A stretch of DNA of 64,000 bases from Acanthosepion pharaonis (GCA_903632075.3 CAHIKZ030003517.1:1-64000); one strand, 5' to 3'. Shown: positions 1-13,609, counted from the stretch's first letter. Notes: a model not told the origin generated them from the letters alone. Program-made: numbers and translations.

Positions 1-1340
1 AAAAAGCTAAAACGTTTCTCTTATTTGTCATAATTTTGCCATGTGGTTAGCATCTAACTAAAACAAATACATGTAGTTTAATTTTGACTAAAAGATCTTT
101 TTTTTATTTAGGTCAGGGTATATGTGTTCAATTTTTATGTAAGACTTGAATGTAATACCTAGCTATCATATGTTCCTCAATGTTCTTTTTATTTGATGTT
201 TAAAGATTAAAGAAAACTGAATTTCATGAGAATTTGAAGTTATAAATTAATCATTTTAGAATGTTCAAAGATACACTTTTCATTTAACAAAAATAGAAAG
301 AAATTCTGTTCCTGTTGGAAAAATATTCTTATATTATGTGATAAATACTTATTTTATTGAAGCATACTTATTTAGATGCTTCTATTAGGAATTCAATGTT
401 TATAACTTTCTATAATATTTTTGAAGAACATAAACCAAGCAAATGTATGTCAGCCATCTTTTCTTTTTTCATGATTAAAAACTAATCGTAAGATTTAGAA
501 AGATTATTCAATTTTAAATGACTTAATATTTTTCACTTTCGCTGAAAAATCTATATTTTTTTATTTTTTTTATTTTTTTGAAACTCATTAAAATTTGCAG
601 ACAAAAGAAATCTCCATAATTTGCTTGTTAGCACATTTCATCCATAAATATGAGTGTGTTGAAAAGTTTTCAGCCCAACTCACTTCTACAAATCTGATCA
701 AAAGTTTTTTATTTTAGTTTCAGGCAATTTTTTTTTTTTTTTTTTTTCCCAGACTAAATCCTTTTCAGTACCTCTCCATATATTGACACTACTCTTACAA
801 GTTATCTTATTATCCTCAGATTAATTCTATTGGGGTAAAAATAAAACATCTTAGCCATATAATGACAAGGTTGGAATATATTTTTCACCTGTTTTTCAAC
901 AACTTTTTTTTAACAAGCCAGATTATTGATATCTGAATTAAATAGTCTAGAAAAGCATCAAGGCAGAAAAATAATTTTTTGCAAGTGATATTGTGAATTT
1001 TTAAAAAAATAGCTAAAACACAATTTTGTTCAAATGCGATCTTTTATGAGTTGAATTTTCAAATAGATTACTTTGGATGACAAACAAAAAAGATAGTTTC
1101 TAAAATTAATATTACTTACTAAAATGATTAGCTAAAGAAAAGTAACTTACCTTTTTGTTTCTTATTTGGAAAGTTATCTTCAATTCTTAATATTTCTTAA
1201 CATTTGAAAATTCTGAAATTTTACTTATTAAGAGTTATTTTGGAATTTTATAGACAAAAATGATTTCTGTATAATAAATATTAATATCGTAGAAGAGTAT
1301 TTTATTCAAATTTTTGTAACTATTAATGTCTACTGTTCCA

Positions 1341-1396
<56 letters not shown>

Positions 1397-2470
1397 TATA
1401 TATATATATATACCTATAATTAATATTGGATATTCATGGGTCTCTGGTCTTTATTAATAATACTATATCTCTATTTAAAAGAAAATATGATGAAAATCTA
1501 GTTATTTAATTAAAATCTTATTGCTTACTCATTCTGGAACACTTGAGTCAATATAATTAAAGAAATAACATGGACAATACGGAGGTGTTATTATAGAAGT
1601 AACAAGATTGCATATTTTTAATGCACTAATAACATTAAGAGCTGATATTGTAGAATATTCACTATTGTATTGATTGTTTTACTAACCTATTATTGTTATC
1701 AGTCATTTTATTCATACTAGCATAGCGTAGTATTGTTTTCCAAAGGTTATCTCTGATGTTCTAGTATTTCTAGATAACTATAACTGAAAAAATATCGGAT
1801 TGTATTTTGTATATGTGTTTTATAACTCCATTTTCTTTTTGAATTACATTAAAATGTCACATATAAAATACAAGTTTAAAACTGGTGCTCATTAGATGCA
1901 ATTAAATTTCATTAACATATATGATCAATTATGATTAAGAATACTTGATGTACTGGGGCTGTAGGCATTAAACTCTAAAATAAGTTGAACAACTGAGTCT
2001 CAACTTATTTCCCTGATCAGATCTGTCTTTGAAGTCATATCATACTATTGGTACTTAACCTTTCAAAATCAATAAAATATACTTGCATTGAGTTCAAACT
2101 TGAAGCTAGAGTGAAATTTCATTTGGTCATTTATCATTCATCATAACTAATTAAAAGTAGCTCAAATATATTAATGCAACAAAATCTAATACAGTATTTA
2201 TTGCCTATAATGTAGGAAACCTGAAGGTATGTAATAAGTTCAGTTTAAAATTGTCGTATTTTAATGACAATTTCCAACAACCTGACATATAAAAATGTTT
2301 ATTTTAAGACACTTACTTGAAAAGTTGAATGATTTTGCCACCTTTTACTGAACATTAATCCAGTGTAAATGTTAAGCTGTTATTTTGTTTTAATTATGAA
2401 CTGTTTTGTCATTGCTGGCATGATAATGACTGTGTTGGTAAGTAACACTTTTCAAGTAAATTTCTTTGAA
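1..2470. other. AT-rich non-coding DNA
   Basis: No coding exon or transposon protein relic was recognised on either strand. The stretch is dominated by A/T homopolymers, with a T tract near 730-747 and a long (TA)n array at 1341-1412. A possible donor-like GTAAGT occurs near 2438, but nothing supports an exon before it. It is probably intergenic or intronic sequence upstream of the ORP-type gene exons at 15-19 kb. Confidence 0.6.
1341..1412. repeat. (TA)n microsatellite
   Basis: Almost uninterrupted TA dinucleotides with one short imperfect segment near 1386-1400. Confidence 0.95.
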
Positions 2471-2555
2471 CTTAATCAAAATGTATAGTGAAAATCTTGT
2501 GTATATTGCCTCTTTGTTACAGCTTGGACATCATTTGTATGTATTGGTAGTAGAC

Positions 2556-2859
2556 ACTTTTGTAGCAAAGGAGTCAAATTCAACAGTGGGGATGCAACTC
2601 TTTCCGTCGGAAAATGTCTAACACAATGCAATGCAACGCAAAGCAATGTACACTGAACACAGGTGTGTAATGCCCTTCTGCCAATTTCTCCAAGTTTACC
2701 TGCTTTATGGAGCCCAGACACACCTCATTAGCATACGGTAATATGATTTTGCGTGACTGCATGAGAGAGTGAAATATTAAAATGTCAATGGACGCCCATC
2801 TTGAACCTTTCTTTCTTTTTTCTTTCCGGCTTTTGGGAGGTAATCCATTTATATTTTTC
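2556..2859 (-). repeat. 3' LTR of the decayed gypsy element
   Basis: Shares long runs with 6405-6720, including the block around GTCAAATTCAACAGT, the run GCAAAGCAATGTACAC, TTTCTCCAAG and GAGCCCAGACACACC. It differs by scattered substitutions and small indels, indicating an old insertion. It is the 3' LTR because the coding relics between the copies lie on the minus strand. Exact LTR ends are uncertain by tens of bases. Confidence 0.8.
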
Positions 2860-3199
2860 TTTTTTTCCCCCTGATCTCCTGATCACAGAGTTGAGAGAGG
2901 TCTATTTTTTTTTTTGGGGTTCTTTTCAAAGAGTTCTTTTCTGCAAGCTTTTCGTCACTTGTGCTCCCGGCCCACGGTCTGAGGGTCGAAAAACTTCTTC
3001 TTTTCTTTCTTTCTTCTTTTCATTCTTTCTTCTTTCTTTGGAGCTTTCGGAACCAGATCCCTTTCCACCGGTTTCAATTTCTCAACATCGCCTCTTTCTT
3101 TCAGCGGGTGGTTTCTCTTTTATCACTTACAGTTTTCCTTATGCAGCAACAGGGCAAACCGTGCTCCAATAATTTCTTTTGGACTGATCAAACATTAGA

Positions 3200-5740
3200 C
3201 AGCCTTCTCCAGCAAATTGGGGGCTATGCCCTTTACTCAGGACGAATGGTATCTATTCAATTTAGCCTATCTAATCAGGAGAGGGTGAGACATTGTCTTG
3301 AATATTTCTTGCCAGATCTAGCAGGATAATGCAGACAGCCTCCAGAGGTCGGCCCCTTAATTTTCGGTCTTGACTTTTCCTGGTTCCATCAATTCTCAAT
3401 ATCTGTCTATATATCTGAGACTTGACATTATGATTCCCCAGCCATTATTTAAATTCAACTGCTCACTTATCTTCAGCGTCATTGCGCCATCATCACAACG
3501 TTTGGGGGGTCACGCTCAAGAAGATTTAGTTTTAACAGATGGATGATGGAACCCTTTATTTCGTCCACAGGACGCAGCATTCTAGTTTCATATCATACCT
3601 CTTCCGGATGGTCTCAATTAATTCCCATTAAGAAAACTTTTCCATATTTTGAGTTCAACACTGCCAGCCTGGTAGTGAACTCACAAAGAAAGTTGCAGTC
3701 AAATAATCCAAACGGAAAGCAACTAATAGGTTGTCACGCCACGCAGCTTCGACCATTTTCTCCTCCTGATAATAAGTCTTTGTTCGTTTGGGAAAACTAG
3801 ATCTAAAAAATCACCAGTTTGTTATTAAATAGAGCAAGAATGGCCTGCTTTCTTGGTGGACCTCAAAAAACGAAACCTCTCTCTTGAATCACTTCGGTTT
3901 CCGGTGCAGAATGGCGGTTGCACGGGCCCAATCGCTTAGCATTATCGCCAAGTGACCTTTGGGGGACTTTAAACAATCTGCCTTGTTGAGGCAAGATTTG
4001 ACCAGGGACACGTGCATTGTCATTTTGTATTCTTGCACTTGTAGCTTCACGCATCATGTCGAGCGCCGTAGAATATTGCATTCGCTGGTGGCTTTAGTCT
4101 GCACCCTTGCCCTCTTGGTAAAGGGTATCAAAATCCACTTATTAACGCAACCTGGAATCAGTGAACAGATCAGGGTCACACCGACGTCCAGAGGATGCTT
4201 AGAGCTGGATCCCTTGATGACAGCATCGTAGCTCCACTAGGTTTATGTGCTGGGACCTTTTTTCTGGATTTAACCATGTTATCTTCCACCACGGATCCAT
4301 CGTGAATTATGGATACGCCGGATTGCAAGAGATTTCTCTGGTTCCAAATTAGAGCCACACACTGAGGTCTTGACTGTCAACGCACCATCTGCCCCACGCT
4401 TGGGTCTTCCAGTATTTCTTAGCTCTCTTAGACCTCCTCATCATGGTGTTGAGAGGGGAGCGAAGGTCGTCATCCCATCCAGTGGTGATGTCAGATGCTC
4501 TTTCCATGCTGATAATGCCACTCAAGAACACGCAGAGCCAGCCACCTACAGGAAGGTGCCCAACTAACTTGCCCAAGGAAAATATGTCATTCGCGGACAA
4601 CGGGGGGCATGTCTGGGACTTTGTTTCCCGTTCTTCCAATACTTGAATGTCATCCTCTCCCCAGACCTGCAAACCAAGCACCCCTGCACCATCCTGTAGC
4701 CTCCGGTTCCTTGCTGAGGAGGCCAAAGTTGTAGAGATGTTCCTTCACGGGAGGAGTTCAGTCAGATATGACTCCCTTTGTTCACGTAATCAATTTATAT
4801 GCAGATGTTGCCGGCCATAATGAACGCCATCCTTCGTTTCAGAATGGCATCAACAATCATCTGCATAATCGATGGCGCCACATTGAGTCCAAAACTATTT
4901 GCGGGGTCAGGCAATCCTTTGCCCCTTGATCAAATACAGTTTGATAGGGGTGATTATTTTTAACCCTTTGAAGGTATGCCTTGTGAAGATCCAAACATAC
5001 ATTTGATCCCGCCTTGTCGCCATTCCTTAGCTTTCTCGGGCCATATGTTCGCTATTGGCTGAAGGGTTCCATGCTTTCAGTTCTTTATAGTCGGGCACCG
5101 CCTCCGTTTTTGTTTATACCTGGAGAACCATCTTATTTGCGGGACAGGCATTCCCCACCCTTCTTTTTGGATAAGGAACCAACCATCTGTTATTAATCCA
5201 GGCTCGCAATTTATTTGTCATATTCCTTTTGTTTCTTATTCTGGGGATTTATTTCCGCACACGTTGTACAGTTTTTATTCTTGTTGATCGTCCCTTTTAT
5301 TTCAGGATACCGCCCGGAAAGGCGCTTGGTCGAACTCCTATAAAGTTCGGGATTTTTATTCCATTCCATTGCTTTATTTTGCAAAGACCATTTTCTTAAA
5401 GAATTCTTTATTCAACAACATGAACGCCACCCAATTTTTTTTTGATGACGCCCATTCCCAGGAGCAGATTCATATGGAGCAGTTCTCGGCCTTTGACCAG
5501 GGCTTGTAGCTACTGCAGGCCCATCGCTTGCAGCTTTTCTTTAATCATTTCAACCCAACAAAGGCAGGAATGCCAACACTCAGAACTGGAATATTTTACG
5601 CCCCACGGAGAGAACATGACTGGATACAAGGGACTAATGAAAAGATAAAGCTGAAAGCGCTTGCGCTCGCGAAGATAAAAAGATGGGTGATTGACCAACG
5701 GCATCTGGGAGAATTTTGAAGCATTAGTTATCTTGAAAAG
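3200..5740 (-). pseudogene. gypsy pol relic (RT, RNase H, integrase remnant)
   Basis: Minus-strand translation across several frames shows the reverse transcriptase entry WINNRWLVPYP near 5202-5154, then a degraded palm region, and the RT segment FGLNVAPSIMQMIVDAIL near 4905-4835. RNase H is represented by the HINLVEL motif near 4255-4230 and by a NKAD motif near 3990. The integrase that should follow toward 3200 cannot be read with confidence. In a working element this polyprotein would copy element RNA into DNA and integrate it. Stops and frameshifts occur every few dozen codons, so no protein is expected. The order RT, RNase H, then integrase is the Ty3/gypsy order and is shared with the 33.5-35.6 kb fragment, which helps recognise this more decayed copy. 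Confidence 0.65.
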
Positions 5741-5749
5741 CAAGGAAAA

Positions 5750-6384
5750 GTAAGTTCCGCGGGCGCTTATCGCGAGAAAAAATGTTAGGTTGTGTTGGCG
5801 GTTACGTGTATCCTTCGCACCACAGTAAAATTGGGACTTTGGAGAAGTGGTTCAGTCCGCTTACCATTCACGGATTAGTAGTCTCAGTTGGCTCTAATCG
5901 AACATTGCCATGAAAATATTTGTAGAAAAAAAAAAAGACAGGGGAAAGCCACGTAACGTAAATAGCCTCAGCTCATTGAGCCTTGATGATGCCAAGTCAG
6001 GATCGACTGGCGTTGTCTGGGAGTCCCGCCAGAAAGGCGATCCTAGATTTGGTCGCTGTCCAATAACGGTTTGACCAGACCTCAAATATGGCCAGAAAAG
6101 ACATCTACCGCTTCAATGGCGGAATTTGCTCGTGAACTGCCTCCAGGCAACAAAATCTTCTGGCACCTAATGCCGTAGAGCCTACTTAATTTCCTTAAGT
6201 TCAATAGACCCTGAGCTGCTGATACAGCGAAGTCATTTTGGTGAGCCTCGGAGGGACCTGACCAAAAAAGGGACATTTTATTTTACACAGCCGCAAACCC
6301 GCCATCCTTTTCCCCACCATTTGACCACAGACGGTTTCTCGGGGGAGCCGTCAACTCTGGTATCAACTTCAAGTTTTTGTCCAT
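5750..6384 (-). pseudogene. gypsy gag relic
   Basis: A methionine at about 6384 on the minus strand begins MDKNLKLIPEL, which resembles the gag start of this gypsy lineage in molluscs and nematodes. The frame then closes near 6283. A second short open stretch at 6276-6082 contains a segment compatible with the middle of gag, but the rest is scrambled. Gag would form the particle coat of the element. The start lies almost directly inside the right LTR copy, consistent with a very short leader. No zinc knuckle is visible. The call depends on position between the LTR and pol and on the N-terminal match; the functional form is lost. Confidence 0.5.
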
Positions 6385-6404
6385 GTTGTAATAATGGCCA
6401 AAAT

Positions 6405-6720
6405 AACTTTTAGCAAAGGGGTCAAATTCAACAGTGTAAGGGACGCAACTCATTCCGTCAGAAAATGTCTGACACGATGCAACGCAAAGCAATGTACACC
6501 GAACATGGGTGTAATGCCTTTCTGCCAATTTCTCCAAGCGACCTGCTTTTATGGAGCCCAGACACACCCCATTAGCATGCGTGTAACGTGACTTTGCATG
6601 ACTGCACGAGACTGTGAATATTAAAAAGTCATGGACGCCATCTTGGACCTTTTCTTTCTTTTCTCAACCCACAGGCCAGACAGACGCGAGGGCGTTTGGG
6701 AGGTAAGCCATTTCTATTTT
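6405..6720 (-). repeat. 5' LTR of the decayed gypsy element
   Basis: Direct-repeat partner of 2556-2859. It contains an extra segment of roughly 25 bases (around 6671-6695, including CAGACAGACGCGAGGGCG) absent from the other copy. On the minus strand it precedes the gag relic, so it is the 5' LTR. Confidence 0.8.
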
Positions 6721-6725
6721 CCCCA

Positions 6726-7690
6726 CAACTTTTTATTTTACAGCATTTAAAATTTGCTCATTACTCTGATAAAGAAGATTAATAGTTGAGAATAAACATT
6801 ATCTTGTAAATTAGCTACCAAATGAAGGAAGGCAGGAAGGTTATCATTAACATTTCCTTTCCTACTGCTGAGTCATTAAAAATTAGTATATAGTAGCAAT
6901 TAAGTTTTCAATACTTATTTTGTTGTCAAAAAGCCCATAGAGAAACTCTGTAAACTTTCACTTTGATGGGATTTGATTTTTATGCTCTCAAGTTTCAACA
7001 TATTATATTGACTGGATATATCAAAATCTAATAATAAATTTCTTTGTGTCTTTCAAGGTTTCTAATTTGGGATTTTTTGAATTTTTGGATAATGTGAACA
7101 AACAAGAGAAACACCAAACAAAAGAGACTGCCTACAGACAGCATCTACTCTGATTGAGACACATCAGGGTGGAGTGTAGCAAAGTAGTGACTTTCTTTGT
7201 CATTAAGAAAGGAATATATTTTTTTTTGTCAGGGACCATATTGGTGGGAGTGAGAAGACCGGCATAAGTAATATTGCTGATTTTCATGTTTTAACAAATC
7301 ACACTCCAGTTCATATGCAAATCACCACACTTAATAAAAATGTTGACATTAAGCAAGCAGGCAAGTAATATTTCAGCTCAGTTCTGTGTAGTTATGTCAC
7401 TCAGTAACGCAAAATAGTGAGGACTGGATGGTACTGTACACCTTTACAGGTTACATAATATGCTTTAGAAAAAATAAGTAAATGTGAAAAACTCAATTTA
7501 TTAGAAGTAATTGAACAATGTATCAAATAAAATGACTTTCTTCAATCAAGAGTGTTCTGCTAAATTGGAAAATACTTAAAACACGCCTTATTTTTGACAA
7601 GTTATTGAAGGTGATCCAATGATAAATTGATTCTACTAAATATTCAAATCGCAAATTCTGTGCACACACCTTCATCACATGATGCCTTGA
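6726..7690. other. AT-rich spacer, nothing recognised
   Basis: No exon, transposon protein or structured repeat was recognised between the gypsy LTR and the LINE that begins near 7.69 kb. Confidence 0.5.
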
Positions 7691-9462
7691 AAAATTCTCT
7701 GCTGAAGTGCTATTTCCCTTGGGCACTTTGGACCATTCACTGGTCTGTGTTAAAGTTAATGCCAAACCAAAGGCATCTCCTGACATGGTGTTTTGTATGA
7801 TAATCATTCTGCACACCAAAGTTAACTGGGATAGCTTTAATTTTTGTATGGCAGATGCTTGTCTTTCAACATTCTTAAAATATAGAGCCTCCAGAACTGC
7901 CACCCTCATTATTAAATGGATCTTATCTAGCATGGAAAGTTTTATACCCTAGGAAAAAATACCAACTAAAACAACCCTGGTACATGTTAGAATATGCTGC
8001 AGTCATAGCTCACTGTAACTAATCACTGTAATAATATCTACCACAAAGAACAGTGTAGTAGGACCCTTGGGAGGTATTCAGAACTTTTCAACCATTGTCA
8101 AGAGTTTTTCCCTATGTAGCTATATACAAGCTGTCCAAGCTAAGGGTGAAATCTAAAAACTTGGTTCTAGTGAGTTCTGGAAATCTCTAACCAAATTCTC
8201 AAATTCGTAGGGTCAGTACTTACTATCATAAATGACTCAGGTTATCTCATCCTTCTTAGATATGGCAAAGCTCTTCACAATAAACTTTGCCTCTAACTCC
8301 ACATTAGATGACAAAGGCAATCCCTTTCATAACTTCCCACTTCTCACTTAGCACAAACTTAGTAATATCTCTATCAGTCCTAGGGAAGTATACAGATTTA
8401 TCAAAAGTCTTGACCCTAAGAAGTCAGATAAAAATCCCAGTGGTTGTTCTTAAGATCAATTAGCTCTAAGTTATCTTTGATCTTGTCAAAATTGTTTAAC
8501 CACCGTCTGAAGGAGAAATCCTTTCCAAGTCTATAGGTGTCTTCAAGATATGTTGGTGAGTGCTCATCCCCATTTTGATATTGGCCCTCTCGGCAAACTC
8601 TTTGATACTATCATAAACAACAAGGTTGTTGATCACCTCAAAAGGGACAACCTCCTAAGTGATGGATTTCAATTTGCTCAATCATTACTTGCAGAACCAG
8701 TGAAGACAATAAATACATCATGAGTACAATTACCTTAGATATATTAAAGGCCTTTTACAAGGTATGGCATAAGGAGTAGCTACACAGGTTCCCCAGCTAT
8801 GGAAGTCCTGGAAGAGTCTTCTCTATTATTGTCCTTTCTAACAGGTTCATGAAGGTTGTTGTTAATGACCAGTCTTCCAAGACTCATGGGATCAATGAAG
8901 GCATGCCTCAAGTCTCATTTCATGATCCTACACACTTTCTACTTATATAAATGATCTGCTTAAAATCATACTCTGATCTTTAGTGAATATCTATGCAAAC
9001 AGTGCACCTCCAAATCTAGATGTACAGACCTCACCTTAAGTGGAACTTGTATAACAATCCATCACTAATGATGCTGGAAAAATGGTTGGTTCCTTGTACT
9101 ACTCCAGTAAGTACCTGACTCCTCCTGCTATGGTCTACATTTATAAGAGCCCAATCAGACTGAAAATGGGGGTACTGCTGTCATATATGGGCTGGAGCTG
9201 CCCAGTCTTCACTTTATGGTTTTGAGTGTGATCAAAAACGTGTATGCAACCTTTTGGGTGGAGAAATATTTTTCAATGTAGAATTGCCTTTTCACAGATG
9301 AAACGTTATAAGACTATTGCTATTCTATTACTACTTCCATGAAAAATGTTCTGACATGCTACATTCCTCATTTCCATTAACTTTTACCTTCACAGCTAAT
9401 GTCCATCATGCCATGTACACTGAGATGAGCCATCTTCATTCCTTTCATATTCCATTAGTAAG
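7690..9462 (+). mobile_element. decayed jockey-like LINE (ORF2 3' part)
   Basis: Plus-strand translation, hopping frames, gives the end of an endonuclease domain (FPLGTLDHSLVCVKVNAKPKA near 7710-7770), a reverse transcriptase stretch (KVWHKE near 8760, GRVFSII and KVVVNDQSSKTHGINEGMPQ near 8810-8915) and the characteristic C-terminal tail (LLLFYYYFHEKCSDMLHS near 9310-9365). The element would encode endonuclease and reverse transcriptase for target-primed retrotransposition. Stops and frameshifts are frequent and the 5' end (ORF1 and most of the endonuclease) is missing, as in ordinary 5' truncation. The tail matches the minus-strand relic at 22.2-23.8 kb and the scrap at 46.6-46.9 kb. The clade name is approximate. 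Confidence 0.75.
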
Positions 9463-9464
9463 GA

Positions 9465-12400
9465 CCATCCTGGGTATGATAATGAACTACATATGGCAGC
9501 AAGGCCTCTCTTTAGGAGGTTTTAAGGAGCATGGAACCACCTCTTAATTGCCATTGGTTCCCAGGTCCACCCTGACCTGGTGTGGTAGCACATGTTATGT
9601 TTCCAGCTATGGGCAAATAAGTTTACCCCCAATCTGGAATCAAAACACTATGAAATACATTTTTGTAGTGAAGGTGTCATAAATACATTTTGGTGATTAA
9701 AAAGTTACCAGCAATGCATAAAGATTACCAACAATACATTTTTCACAAAACAATTTCACCCATATCTCGTGTAGGTCATTAAAATACTACCAGACATTGT
9801 AAACAAGATGGATTAGAATCTAGTTGCTCATATGAGGAAAGCTTCTCCTACATGCTGTCAGCTTATCTGATAAACCTACAACCTATCTATTTAGTGCTAG
9901 GATAGTGCCTTCAAGAAAATAATATAGTTTCTCCATGCAAACAGTTTATTGAAATTAAAGAGACACATTTAAACAACTAATAAAAAATCATAATCTGCAA
10001 ACTATCTGTTTACATAAAGCAATATGCCTAAACTTCCAGTCCATACAAAATACCTTTAAAATTGCAATATATAAAATGCACATTCATGAAAAACAATTCC
10101 CAAAAACTACAAATTACCCACAATGGGGCTACCTGTTTGCCATGGGTGGCAACCCATGATGCCTGGGGATGGAGTGACTCCTGATCCAGTATAAAATCAC
10201 AGGAGTTTCCACAATCTGTCACTTTATTCCCTACTTGGGATAGATGGGTGGATGGAATAGTCCAATGCAAAATAATCGGCTAGTCATATAGTGGCAAGGG
10301 CTAGTTGGGATGAAAGATAATTGCTGTGACACAGCTGAGAATCCTTACACCATACTATATACTTGGGTAGATATGGTGTGGGCAATGCAGGTGCTTGGAT
10401 CCACTTTTAGCATGACTATATTGTTTGTGCAGCCCTGGTGGATCAGGTCGATTGGGATTCATTATAGTGTCCTTTAAGAAAGAACTTCAAGGTAGGTACA
10501 GAACACAAATGGTGAATACAAAATACAAAATTATATGGCTAACTCTTATAAACAAACCAAGAGAGACAGTATGAAAACTCCAAAACAGAAAGTGACAATG
10601 AAACATCAGGAAAAAAACAATTGTCATAGTCATAGTCATAGAATCATTAGTTGGTGACAAAAAAAAAATAATAAAAATAACAAACTTCTAATTCAAGTAA
10701 AAACCAAAATAGATGCAGAAAATTGTGGAGAGATTACATAAAAAAAATAAACTCCAGTTTGGAATATAATAAGGAAAATCACTGTCAAAAATCTATCAAC
10801 TTGCCTAAAATAATATTAAAATAACAAGCAAAAAGGATATAACAAATCTACTTACTGAAACCTTTAAAAAAAAAATTTCTCCAGTGAAAACTACAAACAG
10901 CAATTCTAAAAAATTAGGTATGATACAGAAAAAAAAAATAAGCCGAACTTTAACTCAAACAACAAAAAAGATTACAACCATTGTTTTACTCTAAATGAAC
11001 TTATAGATGCCATAAGTGAATTACATAGTGCAGCTACTTGTTCAGATAAAATTCATTATGAATTTCTTAAACAACTCCTTCTCCAAAATCCTTAAAATAT
11101 CTGTTAAACATCTTTAATGAGATATGGTTTAAGAGAAAACTACTGAACAGCTGGAAGCAAGCTACCATAATCCCTATACGAAAACCAGATAAAGACAAAT
11201 TGGATCCCCAAAACTTCCGACCCATAACATTAACAAGTTGTATATGCAAAACCCTAGAAAGAATAGTAAATAAAAGATGCCTCAAAACTAATGGTTTAAT
11301 TACCAATCTCCAGAGTGGATGTGAAATAAGAGGCACCATTGACAACATAATCCACCTGGAAACTTTCATTAGAGAGGCTTTTTTATTAAAAAAGAACATG
11401 CAGTAGGTATTTTCTTTGATCTAGAAAAGGCCTATGAGACAAAATGGAGATATGAAATAATGAATGACCTATATAATCAAGGATTAAAGGGAAGATTACC
11501 CAATTTGATAAATAACTTTTTGTCAAATAGAAGTTTCAAAGTTCAGGTAGGATCAACATTCTCAGACTCAAAAATCCAAGGAGTCCCACAAGGTTGATGG
11601 AGTTGATGGCTCATTATACATAGACGACCTTTTGATCTGCTACAGATCAATAAATATGCACACTGCAGAATGACAACAGCAAGTGTGCTTAAATAAATTA
11701 AACCGATAGACTCTTGAAAATGGTTTCAAATTCTCCCCAACCAAAACAAAATGCATCCATTTCTGCAATCTGAAAAAAATGCACAGTGATTCAGCTCTTA
11801 AGGAACAGAAATTGAAATGACTGACCAATATATATGTCTGGGAATCTTTTTTTGATAAAAAAAAACAAAAAAAAACTTACTTTCATCCTCCACTTAAAAT
11901 ACATAAAACAAATGTTTCAAAGCATTACAATTACTACAGGTTGTGGCTAACATCAACTGGAGAGCAGATTGCTTGGATGTTTCAAATCTCATCAGTGAAA
12001 ACAAATAAATCCAACCCTAATTTTTAAAAGTATCACCCTCAAAAACCCATCCTAGTTAATGAAACACCCTATGATACAGCTAAACTTTACTAAATAAAAT
12101 TAATTCTAACTTATTTGATTACATGGAAGAAATCCATAATGTTCTACAAGCACACCCAAACTATAAACACATATATACCAATGGCTTTAAAATCTTGGAC
12201 AGAGTTGGATGCTCTGCTATCCTTAACAACATAACAATGCAGAAAAGATTGCCTGACAAAGCCTCAATCTTCAGTGCAGAAGCCAAAAGCCATACACTTG
12301 GCTTTAGATATTATAGAATCCAGTGGGTCAGATAGATTCATCATCATCTCAGATTCACTAACTCTGAAGAATAAAAAACCAGGGAAACCCCTTAATAAAT

Positions 12401-13190
12401 AAATTATTAAATAGGATTGATACTATTTATAAAGAAAAAAGTTGTTGTAATAGGCCTATGCTGGATACCGAACCATGTTGCCATAAATGGGAAAGCTGGT
12501 AAAATGGTAAAGAAATCACTGAATGTGGCTCTCTAAAATATAAATGTTCCACACACTAACTTCCAACCCACTATAAACAGAACCATTAAAGAAAAATGGC
12601 AGCAATAATGGAACAACTGCCAAAACAACACATTACTCAACATCCAACCAATCATTAGTGGAAGACAGCCAAGTTACAGAAAGATAAAGAGAGAGAGAGG
12701 AGGTGGTACTAGCCAGACACTATAGGACACACATACATAACCCACCAACATCTACTAAAACATGAGAAACTGCTTGCATGTGTCCCATTCAGGAACCATA
12801 TACTGTTAAACACATACTACTAAATTCCTATAAATTTCAGCAAACCTGAAACAAATACTACAAATTGGATAACCTAAAGGACCTATTTGAAAATATGGAT
12901 CCAAGTAACAACATAGATTTCATTAAAAAAAAAAATTCAGTTCTACAGAAAAAATATAAAAAATAACAAGAAAACTCTTTACCAAACCTGATTACCGACA
13001 TTGTTTTGCAACCAGTTTTATACAATCTACAATTTCTCCCTACCTGACAAAGAACTTTTCCCCCTATATAATTCTCTGCTCCCAAAAGAAAACAACTCTA
13101 ATTATTTACCTGAAACTTTCTTTGGCATTAAGTGATCCACCTGTGTTGTGCCATAAAACTAACAAATTAATCAATCAATCAAAACTAGAT
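9465..13190 (+). mobile_element. I/Nimb-like LINE with RNase H, near full length, decayed
   Basis: The 5' leader (9465-9660 and 10030-10530) is closely related to 19225-19975, showing a shared family 5' UTR. The ORF1 start lies near 10535 (ATGGCTAACTCTTATAAAC). ORF1 itself is badly damaged. ORF2 is recognisable from about 11000: RT motif 1 (PDKDKLDPQNFRPITLTSC), then FFDLEKAYE near 11415, the catalytic LYIDD at 11614-11628, and an RNase H domain beginning IYTNGFKILDRVGC near 12170. The 3' end is the family-typical (AATC)n tail at 13165-13182. A block of about 370 bases at 9660-10030 is absent from the second copy and may be a later insertion. Many stops mean it is inactive. Confidence 0.75.
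11060..12600 (+). pseudogene. LINE ORF2 relic: reverse transcriptase and RNase H
   Basis: The longest intact pieces are 11200-11406 (RT fingers and palm, ending in the LETFIREAFLLKK segment) and 12123-12335 (RNase H, with YTNGFK in place of the usual YTDGS start and the downstream FSAEAK block). The polymerase motif YIDD is intact at 11617-11628. The QGVPQG-like turn near 11578-11595 is followed by a stop and a short deletion. RNase H next to RT is typical of the I superclade and separates this element from the jockey-like relics nearby. The RNase H motif has lost the first catalytic Asp (Asn in its place). No functional product is expected. Confidence 0.7.
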
Positions 13191-13199
13191 AAACTGTCG

Positions 13200-13600
13200 A
13201 AAGTTTATTTTTGAGTACTCTTGACCATCTTGGTCATTATCAGGAACTAAATGTATCATAAACATATTTTATTAGCTTACATCCTGGCAGATAACCAGAT
13301 GAAACATATAAGAAGAAAAAAAAGCCATTAAGAATATAATTCACTGGTAAATATCACTTGGTGATTACAATAAATACCTTAAACATTGTATAGCTCTTTA
13401 TCACGTTTTTATTAACTCCCATCCAATACTGTGGACAAGACTACTCTGAACCATTCTTAGTAAACTTGGATGTACACCTGAATTTGTCATATTTAAATAA
13501 CTTCATCATGATGTGAAATCTCATTTAATTTCAGTAACTCACTGTGAACCAATAGCGATTTCCAACACTTTAAAGTTTTTTATCTGAGATGTTTTAATGC
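13200..13600. other. spacer between LINEs, nothing recognised
   Basis: AT-rich sequence with no recognisable coding relic; the next LINE begins abruptly near 13.61 kb. Confidence 0.5.
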
Positions 13601-13609
13601 AAAATTAAA

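Larger units (their letters stand above)
2556..6720 (-). mobile_element. decayed Ty3/gypsy LTR retrotransposon with both LTRs
   Basis: The ends, 2556-2859 and 6405-6720, are diverged direct copies of each other. The interior, read on the minus strand, contains relics of a gypsy-type gag-pol in the right order: gag start near 6384, reverse transcriptase near 5200-4800, RNase H near 4260-3950, then a poorly preserved integrase stretch. The reading frame is broken many times, so the element is dead. Its GC content and CpG count are clearly higher than the neighbouring DNA, which marks it as an insertion. It belongs to the same pol lineage as the fragment at 33.5-35.6 kb and is distinct from the env-bearing element at 54.9-64 kb. 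Family assignment rests on motif recognition by eye. Confidence 0.75.

Noticed and set aside
7523..7933. 136-codon minus-strand open frame
   Set aside because: It is antisense to the endonuclease end of the plus-strand LINE, whose conserved FPLGTLDHSLVCV segment explains the open frame.
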